DNA from: PALSA-607 sp036510735
GTDB taxonomy: Bacteria; Actinomycetota; Actinomycetes; Acidothermales; Acidothermaceae
Reading direction: 5' to 3'
Assembly (NCBI GenBank): GCA_036510735.1
Contig: DATCDK010000198.1
Span: 1-20,829, forward strand
Length of the DNA: 20,829 nucleotides
A program made the translations under genes and the position numbers. The notes under the pieces are model-generated. The model saw only the letters and a program-made list of their open reading frames with translations. It was not told the DNA's origin and made no database searches. Position 1 is the stretch's first letter. The number at the start of each line of letters is the position of its first letter. Positions 14,781 through 20,829 of the stretch are shown piece after piece.

Positions 14781-16127
14781 TCACAATCTCTTAGCGCTGT
14801 GCAGCACAACCGCCAGCGGCAGGCCGCGAATTGATGCGTCGATTATCTCGATGGTATGTGCGGTTGCAATGGCGGCGGCACCTTTGCGTTCGAGCGCGCC
14901 GGCTATCTGCATGAGGCAGCCGGGGTTGGCGGTGACGAGCAGGGTGGCGCCGGTGTTCTGTACCTCTGTGGCTTTGCGGTCACCAAGTTGAGCCGCGGCG
15001 ACCGGTTGGAGCAGGTTGTAAATGCCCGCTGATCCACAGCACTGGGCGCTGTTTGCGATCTCGAGAAGTTCGACCCCGGGAATGTCGCGTAGAAGCTTGC
15101 GGGGTTGATTTCGGATGCCCTGGGCGTTGGAGAGGTGGCAGGCGTCGTGATAAGCGAGCGTGACGGGCAGCGGATGGCGGGGGGCCGCGGGGCCGAGGTC
15201 GTAGAGAAACTCGGCGATGTCCTTGGTGCGTTCCGAAAACCGTATCGCCTTGGTGGCATATATGGGATCGTCGCGCAGAAGGTGCGCGTATTCCTTCATC
15301 GTTGATCCGCAGCCGGCTGAGTTCACGACGACCGTGTCGACGTTGGTCTGCTCGAAGGTGTCGATGAGGTTTCTGGCAAACCGCATCGCTTCGACTTCGC
15401 GGCCGTTGTGTGCGGAGAGTGCACCGCAGCACGCCTGCGCAGCGGGTGCGATTACCTCACAGCCTTCGGCCGCGAGCACCCGCACCGTGGCGGCGTTGAC
15501 CCCGGAGAAGAATACCGATTGCACGCAGCCGGTAAGCACCCCGACCACGGCGCGGCGAGGCCCAGTTGCAGGAGTGAAAGCGGCGATCGGTTGCGTGGCG
15601 GTGACGACGGGGGCGATTGCTTCCATCGCTCGCACCGACAGCGGCAACCGTGCATAGAGTTTCGTCCGGCGTAGCCGCCGGTCCAGTCCGAGTCGTTGAA
15701 ATACTCGCAGTGGTTGGGTCAGGGCGCGGACCCGGCGTGGGTACGGGAAGACCGCGAAGATAAGTGACCGCAGCGCCCGATCTCGCAGAGGGCGCTTGTA
15801 GCGACGCTCGACTTGGGAGCGGGTCGCCTCAATGAGTTTGTCGTACTGGACGCCGGACGGGCAGGCTGGTATGCAGGCCATGCAGCCCAGGCACTGGTCG
15901 AAATGCGTGACCATCGAGGCGGTTAACGGTTCACCCCCGACCCCTTGAAGCATGAGGTCGATGCGACCGCGGGGAGAGTCCATTTCCTCGCCCCACAGTG
16001 AATACGTCGGACAGCTTGCTAGGCAGAACCCGCAATGCACGCAGTCCTCAAGCAGTTGCAAGCTCGGGGGGTGATCGTCGTCGAACGCGCCGGTCATGAT
16101 CGGGCCTTCGTCATGGGGAGTGGACAT
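14781..16127 (-). CDS. glcF: Glycolate oxidase iron-sulfur subunit GlcF
   Basis: A 448-residue electron-transfer subunit. Two ferredoxin-type 4Fe-4S motifs are intact: Cys29-32-35-39 (CVHCGFCLASCP) and Cys79-82-85-89 (CLGCMACIPACP). Two CCG domains follow (TGCVQSVFF ... ACCGAL, and HDACHLSNA ... QCCGSAG), which bind further iron-sulfur or heterodisulfide-type clusters. It would pass electrons from GlcD/GlcE flavins to the quinone pool at the membrane. The ATG at 16127 shares one base with the glcE stop and has GGAGG at 16134-16138 upstream on this strand. It is the last gene of the operon. The related D-lactate dehydrogenase Fe-S proteins are possible, but the D-E-F trio with aceB favours glycolate. 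Confidence 0.92.
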   Translation of the reverse strand: MSTPHDEGPIMTGAFDDDHPPSLQLLEDCVHCGFCLASCPTYSLWGEEMDSPRGRIDLMLQGVGGEPLTASMVTHFDQCLGCMACIPACPSGVQYDKLIEATRSQVERRYKRPLRDRALRSLIFAVFPYPRRVRALTQPLRVFQRLGLDRRLRRTKLYARLPLSVRAMEAIAPVVTATQPIAAFTPATGPRRAVVGVLTGCVQSVFFSGVNAATVRVLAAEGCEVIAPAAQACCGALSAHNGREVEAMRFARNLIDTFEQTNVDTVVVNSAGCGSTMKEYAHLLRDDPIYATKAIRFSERTKDIAEFLYDLGPAAPRHPLPVTLAYHDACHLSNAQGIRNQPRKLLRDIPGVELLEIANSAQCCGSAGIYNLLQPVAAAQLGDRKATEVQNTGATLLVTANPGCLMQIAGALERKGAAAIATAHTIEIIDASIRGLPLAVVLHSAKRL

Positions 16128-17362
16128 CAGATTCCTCCGACGAAACGGCCCGGCGAGAGCCTGCGCTGGGGGTCAAAACTCTGTTTGACCTTCCGCATCA
16201 GGGTGATCGCCGGGATCGGCCCCCACACATCAACGAGCGCCTTCACCGGCGCGGGTGCGTCCAGCAGCACCGCCGAGCCACCTTCGGCCGCGCACACCCC
16301 GCGCACCTCGGCGAGAAGACGCGCAACCTCGGCCGGATCGGCCTCCGCAGCGATTCCGGCATACAGCACGCCGGTTCCGGCTGACCCGCGGACGCTGGCG
16401 TGCACCGCAGCGCCGCCGCGTGCGACCGCCCGTGCCACGGCCGTAACGCCCGAGGGCTGGCAGGTCATCCGGATCGTTGTCGCAGCGGTGGGCAACAGGC
16501 CCCACCAGGGCGGGCGATGCGTCGATACGACGGCGTCCCTGCCGAGTAGTGCCTCGACCCGGGCGGCCCGGGCCGTGACGCCAGGTCCGAAGCCCTCCAC
16601 GAGAACGCAGACCGTCATCTGCGAGTCGGGGCGGGGCCGGTCGACCTCGATTGCGGTGGGCGTCACCTGCGATGCAAGCACGGCGGCGACCTTGGCACCG
16701 GCTGTTTCTTCGTCGGGTGCGGAAACCGCGATGTAGGCGGTCGCTGCGGGTATCGGGTGCAGCCGGAAGATCGCCTCGGTGATGATGCCCAAAGTGCCAT
16801 AGGACCCGGTGTAAATCTTGCACAGGTCATATCCGGCGACATTCTTGACGACCCGCCCGCCGCTGCGGGCGGCCACGCCGTTCGCGCGGACCACACTCAC
16901 ACCGATCAACAGATCGCGCACTGCACCGTGCAGCAGCCGCGACGGCCCGGACAGCCCGGTGGCGATGATCCCGCCGACCGTCGAACCAGGCACCACTTCG
17001 TCGATGGCGACCCGCTGCCCTGCCGGAGCGAGCGCGTCCTGCAACTGGGCCAGCCGTACTCCTGGTTGCACCCGCACGATCAAGTCGCCCGCGGCATGTT
17101 CTAGCACCGCGTCCAGCCCAGACAGATCCAGTACCAGGTCAACGTTGGTGGGCGGGTTACCCCAAGACAGTTTGCTGCCCGCGCCCCGGGCCACCACGCG
17201 CAGGTTCTCATCATCTGCGACAGCCATCACAGCGGCGACCGCGTCGGCGTCGCGCGGGGTCGCGACGTATGAGGGCCGGACGCCGTCGACCGCGTCTTTG
17301 TCGGTGCCCGCACTGACTTGCTCCTGCCCACATGCGCGGGCGAGGACTTTCAGGGTCGACAT
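16127..17362 (-). CDS. glcE: Glycolate oxidase FAD-binding subunit GlcE
   Basis: A 411-residue PCMH-type flavoprotein subunit. The FAD domain is seen in RVVARGAGSKLSWGNPP, VPGSTVGGIIATGLSGPSR and RDLLIGVSVVRANG, followed by GRVVKNVAGYDLCKIYTGSY, which is diagnostic of GlcE. The C-terminus ends DPQRRLSPGRFVGGI, the usual closing motif. It pairs with GlcD and GlcF to oxidise glycolate to glyoxylate. The ATG at 17362 overlaps the glcD stop (ATGA), with GGAG 8 nt upstream. The middle region (about 215-330), less conserved in the family, is Ala-rich here. Confidence 0.92.
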   Translation of the reverse strand: MSTLKVLARACGQEQVSAGTDKDAVDGVRPSYVATPRDADAVAAVMAVADDENLRVVARGAGSKLSWGNPPTNVDLVLDLSGLDAVLEHAAGDLIVRVQPGVRLAQLQDALAPAGQRVAIDEVVPGSTVGGIIATGLSGPSRLLHGAVRDLLIGVSVVRANGVAARSGGRVVKNVAGYDLCKIYTGSYGTLGIITEAIFRLHPIPAATAYIAVSAPDEETAGAKVAAVLASQVTPTAIEVDRPRPDSQMTVCVLVEGFGPGVTARAARVEALLGRDAVVSTHRPPWWGLLPTAATTIRMTCQPSGVTAVARAVARGGAAVHASVRGSAGTGVLYAGIAAEADPAEVARLLAEVRGVCAAEGGSAVLLDAPAPVKALVDVWGPIPAITLMRKVKQSFDPQRRLSPGRFVGGI

Positions 17363-18819
17363 CAGAAGATCTCCGCGATACCGGCTTGCTGTAGCGGGTG
17401 CGTGCCTTTGCGGCGCCCAGGACGTTCACCACACAACCGGGGGGTCGGGAACACCTTGCCCGGGTTGGACAGGTTCGCGGGGTCGAAAGCGTCGCGAACC
17501 AGTTGCATGGTGTCGAGGTCGTCATCAGTGAACATCTTCAGCATGTACTTGGACTTGTCGGATCCGACGCCGTGTTCACCGGTGATCGATCCGCCATGGC
17601 TCACGCACAACTCCAATATTGCGCCGGACACGCCTTCGGCGCGCTCACCCGCACCCTCGATCGCGTCGTCAAAAAGCACGAGGGGATGCAGGTTCCCGTC
17701 GCCGGCGTGGAACACGTTCGCCACCCGCACCCCACTCGCACGGGAGAGTTCACCGATCGCTCGTAGAACTTGCGGTAGCGCGGTGCGCGGAATCACGCCG
17801 TCCTGGACGATGTAGTCGGGGCTGATTCGTCCGACGGCGGCGAACGCGGACTTGCGGCCCTTCCAAATCAGCGCCCGCTCCTGGTCGTCTTGGGCGATCC
17901 GGATTTCGGTCGCCCCGTGTGCGCGACACAGGTCTTGCACGATCGGAGTCAGGTGGTCGACTTCCTCGACTGGGCCGTCCAGTTCCACGATCAGCACGGC
18001 TCCTGCACCGGCGGGATATCCGCAGTTCACCGCGGCCTCGGCGGCTTCGATCGCCAACGCGTCCATCATCTCGATTGCGGCCGGGATGATGCCGGTGGCG
18101 ATAATCGCCGACACTGCCGCTCCTGCCGTGTCGGTGGAGGCGAACCCGGCCAGCAATGTGGTCACTGCCTGAGGTGCCCGCAGCAGCCGCACGGTGACCT
18201 GGGTTGCGATGCCCAGGGTGCCTTCTGAGCCGACGAACACTCCCATCAGGTCATATCCAGGGGGGTCGACACTCTTGCCGCCACCGAGATCAACCAGCTC
18301 ACCGTCGGGGGTGACGACCTGGACGCCGGTGACGTGGTTGGTGGTGAAACCGTATTTCAGGCAGTGCGCGCCGCCGGAGTTCTCCGCGACGTTCCCACCG
18401 ATCGAGCAGATTTGCTGGCTTGACGGGTCTGGTGCGTAGTAGAAGCCGCCAGGTGCAGCCTCGCGGGTCACCTGCAGGTTGATCACGCCGGGATCGACGA
18501 CCGCGCGCTGGTTCACCAGATCGACCTCGTGGATGGTGCGCATCTGCGACATCACGATCAGCACGCCGTCGGCGTGTGGCAGTGCACCACCAGACAATCC
18601 AGTGCCCGACCCGCGGGCCACGAACGGCACGCCGGCCGAGGCACATACCGCGACTGCCTTCGCGACGCTGGCGGTGCTATCGGCCAGCACTACCACCGCA
18701 GGAATCGACCGGAACTGCGACAGCCCATCGCACTCATACGTTCGGCGTTCCTGCCGGTCAGTGATCACCGCCTCGCTACCGAGCTGGGCGCGGAGATCGC
18801 TGATTACTTCGTCAAGCAC
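17362..18819 (-). CDS. glcD: Glycolate oxidase catalytic FAD subunit GlcD
   Basis: A 485-residue FAD-linked oxidase (PCMH plus FAD-oxidase C domain). Motifs: VPFVARGSGTGLSGGALPHA for the FAD pyrophosphate, QQICSIGGNVAENSGGAHCL, PPGYDLMGVFVGSEGTLGI, and near the end NVFHAGDGNLHPLV and SITGEHGVGSDKSKY, where the His residues serve substrate oxidation. GTG at 18819 is chosen because it is immediately followed by the family N-terminus and shares its first base with the aceB stop (TAGTG). The frame is open upstream to 19101, but that stretch is aceB in another frame. No clear ribosome site is seen, so translation probably depends on aceB. D-lactate or 2-hydroxyglutarate as substrate cannot be excluded from sequence alone. 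Confidence 0.92.
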   Translation of the reverse strand: MLDEVISDLRAQLGSEAVITDRQERRTYECDGLSQFRSIPAVVVLADSTASVAKAVAVCASAGVPFVARGSGTGLSGGALPHADGVLIVMSQMRTIHEVDLVNQRAVVDPGVINLQVTREAAPGGFYYAPDPSSQQICSIGGNVAENSGGAHCLKYGFTTNHVTGVQVVTPDGELVDLGGGKSVDPPGYDLMGVFVGSEGTLGIATQVTVRLLRAPQAVTTLLAGFASTDTAGAAVSAIIATGIIPAAIEMMDALAIEAAEAAVNCGYPAGAGAVLIVELDGPVEEVDHLTPIVQDLCRAHGATEIRIAQDDQERALIWKGRKSAFAAVGRISPDYIVQDGVIPRTALPQVLRAIGELSRASGVRVANVFHAGDGNLHPLVLFDDAIEGAGERAEGVSGAILELCVSHGGSITGEHGVGSDKSKYMLKMFTDDDLDTMQLVRDAFDPANLSNPGKVFPTPRLCGERPGRRKGTHPLQQAGIAEIF

Positions 18820-20417
18820 TAAGGCATCCGTTCGTAGGCAGCTAGCGTCAAGAAGTCCACGAATTCGTCGGCGAGGGTGATCTCCTCGAAGGTTTTCCGC
18901 GCTTCGACGTAGTTCTCGGCGCCGAGCTTGTCGATCTCTTCGCCTAGTATCCGCACGACCATTTCCCGAGTCACCACCTCGCCGTTGCTGAGCTTCACGT
19001 CGTTGCGCATCCACTGCCACACCTGCGACCGGCAGATCTCCGCGGTAGCGGCATCCTCCATGAGGTTGTTGATCGCCACCGCGCCGCCACCACGCAGCCA
19101 CGAGGCCAGGTACTGGATCGCGACGTTGATGTTGCTGCGGAGGCCTTCTTCGGTAACGTCCCCGGGTGTGGACCGCGCGTCGAGGATCTGTTCGGCCGTC
19201 ACATGGACGTCGTCGCGCAGCCGCTCGCGCTGGTTGGGCCGCTGGCCGAGCACCGCAGTGAAGACCTCATCGCACAGCGGCACCAGATCGGGGTGCGCCA
19301 CCCACGAGCCGTCGAAGCCGTCGCCGGCTTCGCGCTCTTTGTCGCTACGCACCTTCGCCATCGCGACGTCGTTAACCTCGGCGTTGCGGCGGTTGGGTAT
19401 GAACGCGGCCATACCGCCGATCGCGTGTGCACCCCGCTTGTGGCAGGTGCTCACCAGCAGGTCGGTGTAGGCGCGCATCATCGGTGCGGTCATCGTCACG
19501 GTGTTGCGGTCTGGCAGCAGGAATTCCTGACCACGGGTACGGAAAACCTTGATGATGCTAAAGAGGTAGTCCCAGCGGCCGGCGTTCAGTCCCGCGGAAT
19601 GTTCCCGCAGTTCATACAGGATCTCTTCCATCTCAAAGGCCGCCCAGATCGTCTCGATGAGCACGGTCGCCCGGATGGTGCCTCCAGGGATGCCCATCAG
19701 TTCTTGGGCATAGACAAAGACGTCGTTCCACAACCGCGCCTCGAGGTGGCTCTCCATCTTCGGGAGATAGAAGTACGGGCCCTTGCCCGCGTCCAGTTGG
19801 GGCTGCGCGCAGTGGAAGAAATACATACCGAAGTCGAACAGGCTGCCCGACATCGGCTCACCGTCGACGATCACATGCTTCTCCGGAAGATGCCACCCGC
19901 GGGGCCGCACCACAATCGTGGCCAGCTCGCCGACAGCGCCGGCCAGCGCGTACTTTTTTCCCTCCGCGCTTGCAAACGTCAGAGTGCCGTCGAGAGCGTT
20001 GCGCAGGTTCAGATGTCCCTCGAGCATGTTCTCCCACAGCGGCGTATTCGCGTCCTCGAAGTCCGCTAGCCAGACCTTCGCACCGGAGTTCAGCGCATTG
20101 ATCGCCATTTTCGCGTCAGTCGGCCCGGTGATTTCAACCCGACGATCCACCAGTCCGGGTGCAGGACCCGCGACCGTCCAATCACCTGAACGCACGTCCA
20201 GAGTCTCGGGCAAGAAGGCCAACATCCCGCCGTCCTTGATCTCGTTTTGCCGACCCACTCTCGTGTGCAGGAGGTCCAGGCGCCGGGCACCGAAACGTCG
20301 CTGAAGATCAACGACGAACGCGACCGCTTCCGGCGTGAGCACTTCGTCGTGGAGTGGGGAAGAGCCCTGGGTCGCCGTCAACTGGACACCAGGCGGGAGA
20401 CGGTCATAGGAAGCCAC
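18819..20417 (-). CDS. aceB: Malate synthase A
   Basis: A 532-residue enzyme condensing glyoxylate with acetyl-CoA to malate; E. coli AceB has 533 residues. Family blocks are present in order: DRRVEITGPTDAKMAINALN, VWLADFEDANTPLWENM, RGWHLPEKHV, GSLFDFGMYFFH, GPYFYLPKMES, GLNAGRWDYLFS, CHKRGAHAIGGMAAFIPNR, and NLMEDAATAEICRSQVWQW with the catalytic Asp. GTG at 20417 is chosen because GGAG lies 9 nt upstream and the resulting length matches the family; the frame is open further to 20504. This is the A form, not the longer G form (GlcB) common in mycobacteria. It is the first gene of the aceB-glcDEF operon, so the glyoxylate made by GlcDEF is consumed directly. Confidence 0.95.
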   Translation of the reverse strand: MASYDRLPPGVQLTATQGSSPLHDEVLTPEAVAFVVDLQRRFGARRLDLLHTRVGRQNEIKDGGMLAFLPETLDVRSGDWTVAGPAPGLVDRRVEITGPTDAKMAINALNSGAKVWLADFEDANTPLWENMLEGHLNLRNALDGTLTFASAEGKKYALAGAVGELATIVVRPRGWHLPEKHVIVDGEPMSGSLFDFGMYFFHCAQPQLDAGKGPYFYLPKMESHLEARLWNDVFVYAQELMGIPGGTIRATVLIETIWAAFEMEEILYELREHSAGLNAGRWDYLFSIIKVFRTRGQEFLLPDRNTVTMTAPMMRAYTDLLVSTCHKRGAHAIGGMAAFIPNRRNAEVNDVAMAKVRSDKEREAGDGFDGSWVAHPDLVPLCDEVFTAVLGQRPNQRERLRDDVHVTAEQILDARSTPGDVTEEGLRSNINVAIQYLASWLRGGGAVAINNLMEDAATAEICRSQVWQWMRNDVKLSNGEVVTREMVVRILGEEIDKLGAENYVEARKTFEEITLADEFVDFLTLAAYERMP

Positions 20418-20460
20418 GAAGAAATACTCCAATTCCGTATCGTGGAAGCATGAGTGCGTG

Positions 20461-20504
20461 TTTTCGAAAATGCTAACCAGCACCGATTGTGCGTGCAAGC
20501 GCAC
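20461..20504 (-). promoter_or_regulatory. Candidate aceB-glcDEF promoter with two overlapping palindromes
   Basis: On the minus strand TTGCAC (20498-20493) and TAGCAT (20475-20470) are spaced by 17 bp, matching a sigma-A-type promoter at 3 and 4 of 6 positions. This would start transcription near 20463, about 45 nt before the aceB GTG. TTTTCGAAAA (20461-20470) is a perfect 10-bp palindrome at the -10/+1. GTGCG-N6-CGCAC (20489-20504) is a dyad over the -35. Both positions suit repressor or activator binding. This is a hand-read match only. Confidence 0.45.
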
Positions 20505-20656
20505 TGCGTGCGGCAGAACACACTGGCCTCACCCAAGGCCAGGGGTCAGCGCAGAAGCACATCCAGATCACCGACTGCGCGCGTCGCCGGCGTGGCACGG
20601 CGTTCGATTCGAAAGCTGATCGCGCAGCAGTGCCCCGGCAGTGTTCTGCATCAGGA

Positions 20657-20691
20657 CATAGGAAACCTATCTCTCGCGTCATAGGAAACCT
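20657..20691 (+). repeat. Two direct copies of CATAGGAAACCT
   Basis: CATAGGAAACCT occurs at 20657-20668 and again at 20680-20691, 23 bp start to start (about two helical turns). They lie between the presumed insertion-sequence end and the transposase start, so they are probably transposase-binding sites in the terminal region. The sequence is seen directly; the role is inferred. Confidence 0.6.
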
Positions 20692-20710
20692 GGTGCGCTG
20701 ATGCTGCTCG

Positions 20711-20829
20711 ATGAGCAAAACGCGTTTGGTGATCACTGCGGTTGTGTTGGAGGGCCGAACTCAAGCTGAGGTCGTCCGCACCTATGGGGTGTCCAAGGGT
20801 TGGGTGAGCAAGCTCGTCACCCGCTACCG
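20711..20829 (+). CDS. IS481-family transposase, N-terminal fragment (3' partial)
   Basis: The first 39 residues are visible before the window ends. They read as a helix-turn-helix DNA-binding head: MSKTRLVITAVVLEGRT, then QAEVVRTYGVSKGWVSKLV. This start is typical of actinobacterial IS481-type transposases, which continue into a DDE integrase-core domain not present here. The ATG at 20711 is the only plausible start: the in-frame GTG at 20693 is followed at once by a stop. No strong ribosome site is seen. Whether the transposase is intact is unknown. Confidence 0.75.
   Translation, partial: MSKTRLVITAVVLEGRTQAEVVRTYGVSKGWVSKLVTRY

Larger units (their letters stand above)
20642..20829 (+). 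mobile_element. Left end of an IS481-type insertion sequence (truncated by window)
   Basis: The stretch from a TG dinucleotide at 20642 holds a terminal region with a duplicated motif, followed by the start of a transposase gene. The exact boundary is a guess from the TG ending and the repeat position. The right end lies outside the window, so size and completeness cannot be judged. It abuts the promoter region of aceB at about 140 bp, and transcribes away from it. The preceding bases 20505-20641 show no gene or clear signal. Confidence 0.5.

Noticed and set aside
18820..19101. A possible 94-residue N-terminal extension of GlcD
   Set aside because: The extension is aceB read in another frame, is Arg/Gly-rich, and GlcD similarity starts at the GTG at 18819.
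20473..20736. An 87-codon minus-strand frame across the aceB upstream region and the IS end
   Set aside because: It spans the presumed promoter and insertion-sequence end, has no recognisable domain, and its codon pattern looks non-coding.
1..20829. CRISPR arrays, tRNA or rRNA genes, phage genes
   Set aside because: No regularly spaced repeats, tRNA cloverleaf, rRNA segments or phage structural genes were seen by eye on either strand.

Overview
The window is GC-rich, densely coded DNA with many GTG/TTG starts, 1-4 nt gene overlaps and very short intergenic gaps. This points to an actinobacterium (Mycolicibacterium, Rhodococcus or Pseudonocardia type). The genus is inferred from style and gene content; no rRNA or tRNA gene or other species marker is present. 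It reads as a catabolic (accessory metabolism) region carrying three regulators, and it ends in an insertion sequence.

Region A (1-6399, + strand): the 3' end of a periplasmic-type substrate-binding protein, then a complete branched-chain-amino-acid-type (Liv/HAAT) ABC importer, livH-livM-livG-livF. It continues, by overlapping reading frames, into an acyl-CoA-dehydrogenase-fold flavoprotein and a DapA/N-acetylneuraminate-lyase-fold enzyme. Both enzymes lack residues that are normally catalytic. A strong hairpin separates the binding-protein gene from livH.

Region B (6415-10324): a phytoene-desaturase-like FAD oxidoreductase (-) is divergent from a zinc-free quinone-oxidoreductase-like MDR enzyme (+). 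Then come a GntR/FCD regulator and a VOC metalloenzyme, both (-), as a two-gene overlapping unit. The two divergent gaps (8020-8155 and 10325-10462) hold dense dyad symmetry that looks like operators.

Region C (10463-14778, +): a fused E1 alpha-beta of a 2-oxoacid dehydrogenase, its lipoyl E2, and an IclR regulator with an ACGTG-box cluster just upstream. No E3 is present, so E3 is probably supplied from elsewhere.

Region D (14781-20417, -): an operon aceB-glcD-glcE-glcF (malate synthase A followed by the three glycolate oxidase subunits). It would convert glycolate to glyoxylate and condense that with acetyl-CoA to malate. A plausible promoter with overlapping palindromes lies before aceB. 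The window ends at 20829 inside the first codons of an IS481-type transposase, preceded by direct repeats.

Together the genes suggest import of a small carboxylate or amide-like nutrient, its processing by flavin and aldolase-fold enzymes to a 2-oxoacid, oxidative decarboxylation to an acyl-CoA by E1/E2, and recovery of C2 units (glycolate/glyoxylate) into malate. The substrate cannot be read from the sequence. The linkage between regions A-C and D is by proximity only.
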